Assembly: GCF_900313025.1 (NCBI RefSeq)
Contig: NZ_OMPQ01000008.1
Span: 458,482-522,481 of the forward strand
Source of the DNA: Pseudophaeobacter sp. EL27
Lineage (GTDB): Bacteria; Pseudomonadota; Alphaproteobacteria; Rhodobacterales; Rhodobacteraceae
Direction of reading: 5' to 3'
DNA length: 64,000 bases
Positions within the stretch are counted from its first letter, which is position 1. Each line of letters opens with the position of its first letter. The notes below the pieces were generated by a model that ran no database searches, was not told where the DNA came from, and saw only the letters and a list, made by a program, of their open reading frames with translations. A program made the translations under genes and the position numbers. Below are positions 1-8,733 of this stretch, piece after piece.

Positions 1-1
1 A

Positions 2-406
2 CTGGCAGTGGAACAGGTCGCCCCTGGCCTGCGGGTCCGCCCAGCCGAGCCAGAACGGTTTGATGATGTCACCCGATCCCTGGCCAGCGGGCAGATTGAG
101 CGCAACGCAGAGGTCTCCGGATCGATCTGCGACGCCATTCTCACCCCCTCGCCCGGGGAAGTCACCTTCCCCACCCTGAAACGCCTCTGTGGGCCGGGAA
201 TTGTCATTACCGAGGAAGAGGCCCTGCGTGCCATGGCGCAGGCCTTTTTGCGGCTCAAGATCGTGCTGGAACCCGGTGGAGCCGTTTCCCTTGCTGCGGC
301 CCTGTTTCACGGAGACCAGATTGAAGGTGATGCAGTAATTGCCGTGGCAACTGGCGGTAACGTTGATGCCGCGCTGTTCCAGCGAGCAATCAGCAGCTAT
401 GCTTAA
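2..406 (+). CDS. Threonine/serine dehydratase, C-terminal part (5' end outside window)
   Basis: The reading frame is open from the window edge, so only the C-terminal ~134 residues are present. The segment GPGIVITEEEALRAM followed by LEPGGAVSLAAAL and the glycine-rich VIAVATGGNVD near the end is typical of the C-terminal region of fold-type II PLP-dependent threonine/serine dehydratases, which deaminate threonine or serine to the 2-oxoacid and ammonia. The PLP lysine lies upstream and cannot be checked. No ACT regulatory domain follows, which favours a catabolic/TdcB-like or serine-dehydratase-like enzyme over biosynthetic IlvA. Stop TAA is at 404-406. The nuclease gene begins 35 bases downstream. 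Confidence 0.8.
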   Translation: MAVEQVAPGLRVRPAEPERFDDVTRSLASGQIERNAEVSGSICDAILTPSPGEVTFPTLKRLCGPGIVITEEEALRAMAQAFLRLKIVLEPGGAVSLAAALFHGDQIEGDAVIAVATGGNVDAALFQRAISSYA

Positions 407-441
407 CCGCATAAGCCCTTATCCATTTGACGGAGTTCGAC

Positions 442-1653
442 ATGAGCCGTTTCACCATCGCATCTTTCAACGTCAAAAACCTGATCGGAGCGGAAAAGGA
501 ATACTACCGCTTCCAGAGCTATACCCCCGAGGAATATGCTTGGAAATCCGACTGGATGGCGGATCAGCTGCTGACCCTGGACGCCGATATTGTCGGCTTT
601 CAGGAAATCTTCGAAGAAGAGCCCCTGCGCGAAGTGATCGCCGAGGCTGATGCGCGCGGCATTCAGGCCAATGCGGCCACGGTGCCGGATCGCTCCAAAC
701 GCTATCACCGCAAGGCAATCTTTCGCAAACTCGCCTATGGTCCCTATGGCGATGCGGGCCTAGCCTTTGCCCCCAACGCACATGACACTGGCAAACCGGG
801 TCAGCGCCGCCCAGGCCTGGCAATCCTGTCGCGCTTTGGCTTTGTCGGCACGCCCGAGGTGATCCAAGAGCTGGACCCGCCGCTGGATATCCCCATGTCC
901 CACCTGGGCGGCGAGGACGAGGCAGGCCATTACACCCTGCGCTGCCTGTCGCGCCCCATCCTCAAGGCGCGCATTCCTATCAATGGCCAGGTTGTCACCG
1001 TCTTCAACTGCCATCTGAAATCAAAACTGGGCGAGTTCATCACACCGCCTGGCGCGCCCCAAGCCCCCGAAACCGTGCTGACCGCCTATGATCCGGCAGG
1101 TCGCGCGCTTGGGGCGCTGCGCGCGGCCCTGCGGCGCATGGGAGAGGCCTGGGTTCTGCGCCGCGCTATCCTTGATGAGCTGGAACAGGACCGCCCCGTT
1201 CTGGTGCTGGGAGATTTCAACGACGGCGAACATGCAGTCAGCAGCGAAATCATCTCGGGCGAGGTGCCTTTCCGCAATTATTCCTGGATGCTGCGTCACG
1301 ACGCCAAACATGGCAGTGACCGCTACAGCAGCCGAGAAAACGAACAGATCCAGGAGGCCGTAGACAAGGTTCGCCTGCGCTCGGCGGAAAAGACCTTCCT
1401 GAAACGCTCGCTGCGGGATGTGGTCTACACCACCGCCTTTGGCGGCGTGCATGAAAGCATCGATCAGATCTACATGTCGCGCCACTTTGATCCCGACTGG
1501 AAAGGGGCCACCGGAAAAATGCACTACTTCAGTGTGTTCAACGACCACCTCACCGATGGCAGCCACCCAGAGGCCCCCTATAACAAACTCGCCTCGGATC
1601 ACGGGCAGATCATGGCCCATATGGAACTGGCAACTGCGGAACCTCCCGAATAA
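442..1653 (+). CDS. Endonuclease/exonuclease/phosphatase (EEP) family protein
   Basis: A 403-residue protein with the EEP (DNase I-like) fold signature: FNVKNL at the N-terminus, the metal-ligand glutamate in FQEIFEE (~residue 53), GDFND in the second half, and the C-terminal SDHGQIMAHMEL that carries the catalytic Asp-His pair. The family contains nucleases and phosphodiesterases acting on DNA, phosphoinositides or other phosphoesters; substrate cannot be read from sequence. I chose the ATG at 442 because CGGAG sits six bases upstream; an in-frame TTG at 427 has no such site. No signal peptide is obvious, so a cytoplasmic location is likely. It is followed by an 80-base gap before pcaD. Confidence 0.85.
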   Translation: MSRFTIASFNVKNLIGAEKEYYRFQSYTPEEYAWKSDWMADQLLTLDADIVGFQEIFEEEPLREVIAEADARGIQANAATVPDRSKRYHRKAIFRKLAYGPYGDAGLAFAPNAHDTGKPGQRRPGLAILSRFGFVGTPEVIQELDPPLDIPMSHLGGEDEAGHYTLRCLSRPILKARIPINGQVVTVFNCHLKSKLGEFITPPGAPQAPETVLTAYDPAGRALGALRAALRRMGEAWVLRRAILDELEQDRPVLVLGDFNDGEHAVSSEIISGEVPFRNYSWMLRHDAKHGSDRYSSRENEQIQEAVDKVRLRSAEKTFLKRSLRDVVYTTAFGGVHESIDQIYMSRHFDPDWKGATGKMHYFSVFNDHLTDGSHPEAPYNKLASDHGQIMAHMELATAEPPE

Positions 1654-1733
1654 CGCTGCCGCGCAGCGCCCGCAGGCTTTACCCTGCCACGGCAGCCCCT
1701 TAGATTGCGCCAAAGATCTACCGGAGAGACCAC

Positions 1734-2525
1734 ATGCAGATCGCAGATCTGGGCGATGTCCAGCTACACTACCGTATTGACGGTGACCCCAACGGGACCC
1801 CCATTGTGTTTGCCAACTCATTGGGCACCGACCTGCGGGTCTGGGACGCAGTGGTAGAGCGCCTGCCCGCGGGACTGAAGATCATCCGTTATGACAAACG
1901 TGGCCATGGGCTGTCCTCCTGCCCGCCTGCCCCCTATTCCATGGGCGCCCTGGTGCGCGACGCTGAGCGCCTGTTGGATCACCTGGAGGTGCGAGACTGC
2001 GTCTTTGTCGGCTTGTCGATTGGCGGCATGATTGCCCAGGGGTTGGCGGTCAAACGACTGGATATGGTGCGCGCGCTGGTGCTGTCGAACACCGCCGCCA
2101 AGATGGGCACCGCCGAGATGTGGAAGACCCGGATGCAGACGGTCACCGATGAGGGGATCGCACCCCTCGCTGACGGCATAATGGAGCGCTGGTTTGGACG
2201 GGATTTCCGTGCAACGCCTGAATTGCAGCTCTGGCGCAACATGCTGCTGCAACAATCACGCGAGGGCTACGCGGGCTGCTGCGCGGCTATTGCCGGCACC
2301 GATTTCTACACCCCGACCAGCGGCTTGCGCTTGCCCTGCCTTGGCATTGCCGGTTCCGAGGATGGCGCTTCGCCTCCGGATCTGGTGCGCGAGACCACTG
2401 ATCTCATCCCCGGCAGTCAGTTCCACCTGATCCGCCGCGCCGGACATATTCCCTGTGTTGAGAAACCGGACGAATATGCCGAGCGCCTGACACAGTTCCT
2501 GCAAGAGACCGGACATATTGGCTGA
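1734..2525 (+). CDS. pcaD: 3-oxoadipate enol-lactonase
   Basis: A 263-residue alpha/beta hydrolase, the usual size for PcaD, which hydrolyses 3-oxoadipate enol-lactone to 3-oxoadipate in the protocatechuate branch of the beta-ketoadipate pathway. Visible features are FANSLGTDLRVWD, YDKRGHGLS, the nucleophile elbow GLSIGG (Ser95), the acid region GSEDGASPP (Asp210 likely) and His238 in RRAGHIPCVEKP. The RBS-like GGAGAG lies just before the start. The gene is followed by another hydrolase overlapping its stop and then pcaB, so a catabolic operon is likely. Related hydrolases can be hard to separate by eye, but pcaB nearby supports this call. Confidence 0.85.
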   Translation: MQIADLGDVQLHYRIDGDPNGTPIVFANSLGTDLRVWDAVVERLPAGLKIIRYDKRGHGLSSCPPAPYSMGALVRDAERLLDHLEVRDCVFVGLSIGGMIAQGLAVKRLDMVRALVLSNTAAKMGTAEMWKTRMQTVTDEGIAPLADGIMERWFGRDFRATPELQLWRNMLLQQSREGYAGCCAAIAGTDFYTPTSGLRLPCLGIAGSEDGASPPDLVRETTDLIPGSQFHLIRRAGHIPCVEKPDEYAERLTQFLQETGHIG

Positions 2526-3228
2526 TTTTCTCCTGATCCACGGGTCCTGCCACGGTGCCTGGTGCTGGCGCGATGTGATCCCCGCCCTAGAGGCCCAAGG
2601 CCACAGCGCCCGCGCCATTGACCTGCCCGGTCACAATGACGGCCGCGACCTGGCAACGGTCACCCTAGCAGAAACTGCCCAGGCCATTCTCGCGGCCTCA
2701 ACGCCTGACACAATTGTGCTGGGGCATTCCTGGGCTGGCTTTCCCATCTCTGCGGCTGCTGAGCTCGATGCCAGCGCTCTGCGCGGGTTGATCTATCTCT
2801 GCGCCTATGTGCCCCTCTCGGGCCAGTCGCTAATCGAGATGCGTAAGGCAGGCCCGCGCCAGACCATCGGCAATGCGGCCATTAAGGCCCTGGATGGCAA
2901 CAGCTATACAATTGATCCGACGGAAGCCCCACGGCTGTTCTATCAGGATTGCCCGTCCGAGGCCGTTTCTTATGCCCTGCCCCGGCTCTGCGCCCAGCCT
3001 ATTCTGCCTCAGGACACACCTCTGAGACTGGGCCACAACTGGCACACCACCCCCAAGGCCTATATTCGCTGCACCAAAGATCAGACCATCCCGCCAGAGT
3101 ATCAGGCGCAAATGGTGGCGGACTGGCCGCGCGACCGTGTACACGAGATGCACTGCTCTCATTCGCCCTTTTTCGCTGACCCTGAGAGGCTGGCGGATCT
3201 CATCGGGCATATCGCAAAGGACTTCTGA
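2518..3228 (+). CDS. Alpha/beta hydrolase, esterase of the HNL/MES-like type
   Basis: A 236-residue alpha/beta hydrolase. The N-terminal HGSCHGAWCW motif, the nucleophile elbow GHSWAG (Ser71), Asp in CTKDQTIPP and His in CSHSPFFADPE are the arrangement seen in the hydroxynitrile-lyase/methylesterase-like subgroup of hydrolases. The start is a TTG that overlaps the last eight bases of pcaD, which implies translational coupling; I see no better in-frame ATG nearby. It abuts pcaB, whose ATG follows the stop directly. An ester or lactone-hydrolysing role in the same aromatic catabolic pathway is an inference; the substrate is unknown. Confidence 0.75.
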   Translation: MADFLLIHGSCHGAWCWRDVIPALEAQGHSARAIDLPGHNDGRDLATVTLAETAQAILAASTPDTIVLGHSWAGFPISAAAELDASALRGLIYLCAYVPLSGQSLIEMRKAGPRQTIGNAAIKALDGNSYTIDPTEAPRLFYQDCPSEAVSYALPRLCAQPILPQDTPLRLGHNWHTTPKAYIRCTKDQTIPPEYQAQMVADWPRDRVHEMHCSHSPFFADPERLADLIGHIAKDF

Positions 3229-4566
3229 ATGGCGGGATCCGTCTTTGACAGCCAGATCTATGGCGACCTCTTTACCTCGGGCGATGTTGGTCGCCTGTTC
3301 ACTGATACCGCCGAGGCCCGCGCCATGTTGCTGGTCGAGGGCGCACTGGCCCGCGCCCAGGGGGCGGCTGGTGTTATCCCGCAAGACAGCGCCGCCGCCA
3401 TTGGCCGCGCGGTGATGGAAGTGGCCGTGGATCCCGGTACGCTGCGCAAACCCACGGGGCAAAACGGCGTGCCAGTGCCGGGGCTGATCGCCGCCTTTCG
3501 CGCCGAAATGAACGCGCCGGAACATGCGCAATATGTGCATTGGGGTGCCACATCGCAGGACATCATGGACAGCGCCCTGATGCTGCGTCTGCGTCAGGCC
3601 CTGGCCCTGATCGAAGACGACCTGAAGCTGGCACTCTCCGCCCTGGCAAAACTGGCAGAGACCCACGCAAACCTTCCCATGCCCGCGCGCACCTACGGTC
3701 AACATGCGACCCCGACCAGTTTTGGCGCTGTTGCCGCCTCTTGGGGGATGCCAGTCTTGGCCTTGGTCAATGAGCTGGAAGAGCTGCGCCGCAGTTGCCT
3801 GTTGATGTCTCTTGCTGGTGCGGCTGGCACCGCAGGAGCCTTGGGGTCAAAGGCAGGGGACGTGCGCGCCGAGATGGCCAAGGCGCTGGGGTTGAATGAC
3901 CCCGAGCGTAGCTGGCACACGGATCGCACACCCGTCCTGCGCCTGATGGACTGGATAGTGCGGGTCAATCTTGCGCTGGGAAAATTGGGCGAAGACTGCA
4001 TCGCCCTGGTGCAAACCGGCATTGCAGAGATCTCGCTGGGCGGTGCCGGTGCCTCTTCCACCATGCCGCAGAAACAGAACCCTGTGGCGCCCTCGGCGCT
4101 GGTCGCCCTGGCGCGCCAGGGCTCTGGGCTGCTGTCGATCCTGCATGGCAGCGCCCTGCACCAGCACCAGCGCGATGGCGCCGCCTGGTTCAGCGAATGG
4201 CTTTGCCTGCCGCAGATCGTTCTGGGCGCCGCCAGCGCCGCCCGCACCGCGCGTGACCTCTGCGCCGGGATCAGCCCCAATGCAAAAGCCATGAGCACGG
4301 CGCTGGCCTCTGGCCTCGACATGATCCATGCGGAGACGCTGAGCTTTGCGCTGGCCGCCGAAATGCCACGTCCCGAGGCGCAGGCCGCAGTCAAGCTGCT
4401 GTGTCGCGAAGCCGGTGACAGCAACACGCCCCTGCGCCAGCTAGTGGCACGGGACCACCCACAACTCGACGTGGCGGCACTGTTTGATCCGGTGGCTCAG
4501 CTCGGCGCTGCCCCAGCGGAAGCCTTGCGTTTCAGTCAAAAAGTCGCGGAACTGGCCACCAAATGA
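3229..4566 (+). CDS. pcaB: 3-carboxy-cis,cis-muconate cycloisomerase
   Basis: A 445-residue member of the fumarase/aspartase superfamily. The superfamily signature region at about residues 271-285 reads GGAGASSTMPQKQNP, and HWGATSQDIMD near residue 105 is the conserved substrate-binding block; GQHATPTSFG is the third. PcaB cycloisomerises 3-carboxy-cis,cis-muconate to gamma-carboxymuconolactone. The ATG follows the previous stop immediately (TGA-ATG). The nearby pcaD acts two steps later, with the intervening decarboxylase pcaC and the ring-cleaving pcaGH not in the window. Adenylosuccinate lyase, a paralogue, is less likely given the length and context. Confidence 0.88.
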   Translation: MAGSVFDSQIYGDLFTSGDVGRLFTDTAEARAMLLVEGALARAQGAAGVIPQDSAAAIGRAVMEVAVDPGTLRKPTGQNGVPVPGLIAAFRAEMNAPEHAQYVHWGATSQDIMDSALMLRLRQALALIEDDLKLALSALAKLAETHANLPMPARTYGQHATPTSFGAVAASWGMPVLALVNELEELRRSCLLMSLAGAAGTAGALGSKAGDVRAEMAKALGLNDPERSWHTDRTPVLRLMDWIVRVNLALGKLGEDCIALVQTGIAEISLGGAGASSTMPQKQNPVAPSALVALARQGSGLLSILHGSALHQHQRDGAAWFSEWLCLPQIVLGAASAARTARDLCAGISPNAKAMSTALASGLDMIHAETLSFALAAEMPRPEAQAAVKLLCREAGDSNTPLRQLVARDHPQLDVAALFDPVAQLGAAPAEALRFSQKVAELATK

Positions 4567-4644
4567 ACTGAGACACCAAATGGCATGCCTGCAGGCTCTG
4601 CTCGCACCCTTTGGTGGCCTCCCCCGCTTGCAAAGACGACTCCG

Positions 4645-5844
4645 ATGCGCCTGCCACTGTTTTTTGTCCTGACCACGGTGATGATCGACGCCATGGGCAT
4701 CGGTCTCATCATGCCGATCATGCCCAATCTGCTGCTGGAGGTGCAGGGCGGCAGCCTGGCGGATGCGGCGATCTGGGGCGGTATTCTCAGCACCGCCTTT
4801 GCCGTGATGCAATTCCTGTTCAGCCCGGTGCTCGGCTCACTCTCGGACGCCGTGGGGCGGCGCCCGGTTTTGCTGGTCTCGCTCTTTGTCATGGCCCTGG
4901 ACTATCTGGTGATGGCCCTGGCAGGGTCGCTCTGGCTCTTGCTGTTGGGGCGGATCATTGGTGGTACCACCGCTGCCACCCATGCCACCGCTGGCGCTTA
5001 TATCGCTGACATTTCAAACCCCACAGAAAAGGCCGCCAACTTTGGCCTGCTGGGGGCCGCCTTTGGCATTGGCTTTGTGCTGGGTCCGTTGACGGGCGGT
5101 CTGCTGGGCGAGATCGACACCCGAGCGCCCTTTTATGCAGCGGCTGCGCTGGCTGGGCTGAACTTCGCCCTTGGCTGGTTTGTGATGCATGAGACCGTCA
5201 CCGATGACAACCGCCGCGCCTTTGACTGGCGCCGGGCCAATCCCTTTGGTGCCTTTCGCACCATAGGGCGCATTCCCGGGATCAAGGCCCTGCTCTGGGT
5301 CTATTTTCTCTATTCGGTGGCAATCTACGTCTACCCGGCGATCTGGCCCTATTTCACCGCCGAACGCTTTGGCTGGCAGCCGCAGATGATTGGCGCCTCC
5401 CTCGCAGTCTATGGTATCTGCTCGGCGCTGGTTCAGGGCGGTCTGTTGCGCTACATGGTGCGATGGTTCGGCGAGCGCGGATCGGTCATTTGGGGGCAGG
5501 TTTTTGACTTTGTCGCCTTTGGCATTCTGGCCGTCATCGTCAGCGGCAATTTGGCCCTTGCGCTGATCCCGATCGCCGCTCTGGGGGCCCTGGTGCAGCC
5601 TGCCCTGCAGGGGCTGATGTCCCGCACGGTTGCCGACAACCAGCAGGGAGAGCTCCAGGGGGTGATGACCGCCGTCCATGCTCTATCGGTGGTGATCTCG
5701 CCGTTGATGATGACAGCGGTCTTTGCCCAATTCTCGGACCCGGAAACCAGCCACTACCTGCCCGGAGCCCCCTTCCTGCTGGCCCTGGCACTGATGATGA
5801 TCGGCTGTCTGGTGCTGCTCCGCAGCCGGTCTTCCGTGACGTAA
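4645..5844 (+). CDS. TCR/Tet-family MFS transporter
   Basis: A 399-residue major facilitator with about twelve hydrophobic segments. The loop 2-3 motif GSLSDAVGRRPVLLV and the later GRIIGGTTAATHATAGAYIADIS are characteristic of the DHA1 drug:proton antiporters of the tetracycline-resistance (TCR) type. It sits in the inner membrane and probably exports a hydrophobic compound; chromosomal roseobacter members are not proven to give tetracycline resistance. I chose ATG 4645 because the extra 20 upstream residues of the longer frame are hydrophilic and unlike the family. Its place between pcaB and an alcohol dehydrogenase could mean it handles an aromatic compound, which is only inference. Confidence 0.85.
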   Translation: MRLPLFFVLTTVMIDAMGIGLIMPIMPNLLLEVQGGSLADAAIWGGILSTAFAVMQFLFSPVLGSLSDAVGRRPVLLVSLFVMALDYLVMALAGSLWLLLLGRIIGGTTAATHATAGAYIADISNPTEKAANFGLLGAAFGIGFVLGPLTGGLLGEIDTRAPFYAAAALAGLNFALGWFVMHETVTDDNRRAFDWRRANPFGAFRTIGRIPGIKALLWVYFLYSVAIYVYPAIWPYFTAERFGWQPQMIGASLAVYGICSALVQGGLLRYMVRWFGERGSVIWGQVFDFVAFGILAVIVSGNLALALIPIAALGALVQPALQGLMSRTVADNQQGELQGVMTAVHALSVVISPLMMTAVFAQFSDPETSHYLPGAPFLLALALMMIGCLVLLRSRSSVT

Positions 5845-5923
5845 AACCACGGGGGCTGCCACGGTTTCCGCCTTGCGACGGTCTGACCTGCGGGCCACCG
5901 TAGTGCAAAACAGGGAGAACACC

Positions 5924-7024
5924 ATGCAAACCATCAAAGCCGCCGTCTGCCATGCCCATGGTGAACCCTTGGTCATCGAGGATATCCAATTGGCCGCCCC
6001 CCGTATGGGTGAGGTCGAAGTCACTCTGGATGCGGTAGCGATCTGCCATAGCGATATCTCTTTTGCCGAAGGCGCATGGGGCGGCCCTCTGCCCGCCGTC
6101 TATGGGCATGAGGCAGCCGGGGTGATCACCGGGCTTGGCGATGGTGTCCGTGGCTTTGCGAAAGGCGACAGCGTAGTTGTGACCCTGATCCGGTCTTGCG
6201 GCAGCTGCCCCAGCTGTGCGGGCGGCAAACCAACGATCTGTGAAACATCCTATGACGGCTTCAAAAATGGCCCGCTAAAGACAGCCGATGGCGCACCCTT
6301 GATGCAGGAAATGGCCTGTGGCGCCTTTGCCGAAAAGGTGGTGGTGGATCAGCGCCAGATCGTGAAGATCCCCGATAGCCTCAGCAAGGAAGCCGCTGCG
6401 CTGATCTCTTGTGGGGTCATCACCGGTGTTGGAGCCGCCGTGAACGCAGCTCAGCTGCGCGCCGGGCAGGATGTGGTGGTGATTGGTGCCGGCGGGGTTG
6501 GCCTCAACGCCATCCAGGGGGCGCGCATTGCCGGCGCCCGCCGTATCGTTGCGGTCGACATGACCGAAGAAAAACTGGAAATCGCCAAGGAATTTGGTGC
6601 CACCGATGGGGTGCTCGGCAGTTTGAAATCCCCCTGGAAGGCCGCTTTCAAAGCGCTTGGCGGCAAGGGCGCCGATGTGGTGCTCGTCACCGTTGGCGCC
6701 ATCCCCGCCTATGAACAGGCGCTACGCTACCTGGGCTATGGTGGTAAGGCTGTGATGATCGGCATGCCGCATTCCGGCCAAAAGGCCAGTTATGAGCCCG
6801 TCATCATGGCCGCCGTTGGTCAGGGCATGATCGGCTCCAAAATGGGCGATGTGGTGATTCAGCGCGATATCCCCTGGATGGTGGATCTCTATGAGCAGGG
6901 CCGCTTGAAGCTGGATGAGCTGATCTCTGGCCGTTGGAGCCTGGATCAAGTAAACGAGGCGATTGCCGATACAAAGACTGGCAGCGCAAAGCGGAATGTG
7001 ATTCTGTTCAATCGAACCGACTAA
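5924..7024 (+). CDS. Zinc-dependent alcohol dehydrogenase (MDR family)
   Basis: A 366-residue medium-chain dehydrogenase. Catalytic zinc ligands are Cys41 and His62 with Glu63 (GHEAAGV); the structural zinc site is C92-x2-C95-x2-C98-x7-C106. The Rossmann motif GAGGVGLNAIQGA lies at about 189-201 and is followed by VAVDMTEEKL, where the Asp favours NAD over NADP. It interconverts an alcohol and aldehyde; the substrate is unknown. Start ATG 5924 is preceded by AGGGAGA. Downstream, a small unknown and an enolase-superfamily enzyme follow with short gaps, so the three are probably co-transcribed. Confidence 0.88.
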   Translation: MQTIKAAVCHAHGEPLVIEDIQLAAPRMGEVEVTLDAVAICHSDISFAEGAWGGPLPAVYGHEAAGVITGLGDGVRGFAKGDSVVVTLIRSCGSCPSCAGGKPTICETSYDGFKNGPLKTADGAPLMQEMACGAFAEKVVVDQRQIVKIPDSLSKEAAALISCGVITGVGAAVNAAQLRAGQDVVVIGAGGVGLNAIQGARIAGARRIVAVDMTEEKLEIAKEFGATDGVLGSLKSPWKAAFKALGGKGADVVLVTVGAIPAYEQALRYLGYGGKAVMIGMPHSGQKASYEPVIMAAVGQGMIGSKMGDVVIQRDIPWMVDLYEQGRLKLDELISGRWSLDQVNEAIADTKTGSAKRNVILFNRTD

Positions 7025-7040
7025 TCACGGAGCTTCCCCG

Positions 7041-7397
7041 GTGCTGCAATTTCTGACCAGCCTGTTCAAACCCAAGCCTGCCGAGGCGCCGCCGATAACG
7101 TCGGAAACCTCGATGAATTTTGATGGCGAAGAGGTCGGTCCCTTTCTGAACCGGCTGGCAGATAACCCGCGTTTTGCGCTGCCCCGTGATTTTGCCGCAG
7201 CCATCTCCGAGGCCCTGCCCGAACTGGCACTGGATGAAACCCGGCGCTGGCGCATTGATGGTGACTTTGACGGTGTCGCCATGCGGCTGGAGATCCAGAT
7301 CTACATGGATGATATCAACGCGCCGGATCTGAGTTTTCACAGCTCAGCTGAGGTGGTGGCAGAAATTGACCAAGCACTGAAACAGCTCGACGGCTGA
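7041..7397 (+). CDS. Hypothetical small acidic protein
   Basis: A 118-residue protein with a GTG start preceded by CGGAG about eight bases upstream. It begins with a short hydrophobic stretch (LQFLTSLF) and a Pro/Lys linker, then an acidic, probably soluble domain with no motif I recognise. It is 16 bases after the alcohol dehydrogenase and 16 bases before the enolase-superfamily gene, so it is likely part of that transcript. The good ribosome site and tight spacing argue that it is real. No function can be assigned. Confidence 0.6.
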   Translation: MLQFLTSLFKPKPAEAPPITSETSMNFDGEEVGPFLNRLADNPRFALPRDFAAAISEALPELALDETRRWRIDGDFDGVAMRLEIQIYMDDINAPDLSFHSSAEVVAEIDQALKQLDG

Positions 7398-7413
7398 ACT
7401 AGGGAAAAATCTG

Positions 7414-8646
7414 ATGAAACTGCAGGATCTAGATATCATTGTCACCGCACCACCTGCGCCGGGCTGGGGCGGGCGCTACTGGATTCTGGTCAAAGTGACC
7501 ACCGATACCGGCATCACCGGTTGGGGCGAATGTTATGCTTCGACCATTGGCCCTGAGGCGATGAAACCGGTGATCGAAGATGTGTTTCAGCGTCACATGC
7601 AGGGCGAAAACCCGGAAAACATCGAATTGATGTTCCGCCGGGCCTATTCCTCCGGCTTTACCCAGCGCCCCGACCTGACGGTGATGGGCGCCTTTTCGGG
7701 GTTGGAAATCGCCTGCTGGGATCTCCTTGGCAAAGACCGTGACCGGCCCGTACATGCGTTGATTGGCGGGCGGATGAATAATCGCATCCGCGCCTATACC
7801 TATCTCTACCCGCTGCCGCATCACGACATAAATGAGTTCTGGACCTCGCCGGAATTGGCTGCCGAATCCGCCGCCGAGATGGTGCGCCAGGGCTATACCG
7901 CAATCAAGTTTGATCCGGCGGGGCCCTATACGATTCGTGGCGGCCATATGCCTGCGATGCGCGATATCGCGCTCTCGGTCGACTTCTGCCGGGCAATCCG
8001 CGCAGCCGTGGGGGACAAGGCAGACCTGCTCTTTGGCACCCATGGTCAATTCAACACAGGCGGCGCTATCCGTCTGGGTCAGGCACTGGAGCCCTATTCA
8101 CCACTCTGGTTTGAAGAGCCAACCCCGCCCGACAATATCGAAGACATGGCCCGTGTGGCCCGCAACGTGCGCATCCCTGTTGCCACCGGCGAGCGGATGA
8201 CCACAAAATCGGAATTCGCCGCTGTCCTGCGCGCCGGTGCCGCAGAGATTTTGCAACCAGCCTTGGGGCGTGCAGGTGGTATCTGGGAGATGAAAAAGGT
8301 CGCCGCGCTGGCAGAGGTGTTTAATGCGCAGATGGCGCCGCATCTTTACGCAGGTTCGGTGGAATGGGCGGCCAATATCCAGCTCGCGGCCTCGATCCCC
8401 AATATCCTGATGGCAGAGTGCATTGAAACGCCGTTTCATGACGCGCTGATCCGGGGCAGCATTCGGGTTGAAGAGGGTTTTATCACCGTGCCTGACACGC
8501 CCGGGCTTGGCATTCAGGTCGATGAAGCCCTGGCGAGGGCCCATCCCTTTACCGGCTCTGATTTGCATCTCAACATGCGCGAGGAGCCCTGTGACTATCA
8601 ACAGGGCAACAATTTTGCCGGTGGCGCGCCGCCGCTCGAAATCTAG
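7414..8646 (+). CDS. Mandelate racemase/muconate lactonizing enzyme family protein
   Basis: A 410-residue enolase-superfamily enzyme, probably a sugar-acid dehydratase or cycloisomerase. Typical landmarks are the N-terminal capping domain (TGWGECYA), Lys165 in TAIKFDPAG, the glutamates in LWFEEP (234-235), Glu260 in TGERM, and His310 in APHLYAG, the usual base in the dehydratase groups. At the position where most members have the first metal-ligand Asp (DxN or DxH), this protein reads GTHGQ (Gly208, His210). An AGGGA site precedes the ATG. The alcohol dehydrogenase upstream suggests a sugar or hydroxyacid oxidation pathway. Exact reaction unknown. Confidence 0.8.
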   Translation: MKLQDLDIIVTAPPAPGWGGRYWILVKVTTDTGITGWGECYASTIGPEAMKPVIEDVFQRHMQGENPENIELMFRRAYSSGFTQRPDLTVMGAFSGLEIACWDLLGKDRDRPVHALIGGRMNNRIRAYTYLYPLPHHDINEFWTSPELAAESAAEMVRQGYTAIKFDPAGPYTIRGGHMPAMRDIALSVDFCRAIRAAVGDKADLLFGTHGQFNTGGAIRLGQALEPYSPLWFEEPTPPDNIEDMARVARNVRIPVATGERMTTKSEFAAVLRAGAAEILQPALGRAGGIWEMKKVAALAEVFNAQMAPHLYAGSVEWAANIQLAASIPNILMAECIETPFHDALIRGSIRVEEGFITVPDTPGLGIQVDEALARAHPFTGSDLHLNMREEPCDYQQGNNFAGGAPPLEI

Positions 8647-8651
8647 TCCCG

Positions 8652-8675
8652 GACACCCCTCATCGCGGGGGGTGA
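8652..8675 (+). terminator. Weak hairpin after the enolase-superfamily gene
   Basis: CACCCC at 8654-8659 can pair with GGGGTG at 8669-8674. There is no clear T-tract after it, so factor-independent termination is doubtful; it may only stabilise the transcript end or influence the ArsR gene that starts about 60 bases later. Confidence 0.3.
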
Positions 8676-8733
8676 CTTCCCTACAGGAAATAGGGCAGTA
8701 TAGGTCGACCAATCACCGCAGGATGCTGGATAC

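Noticed and set aside
2830-3705. Minus-strand frame of 291 codons across hydrolase and pcaB
   Set aside because: Covers two well-supported plus-strand genes and has shadow-like composition.
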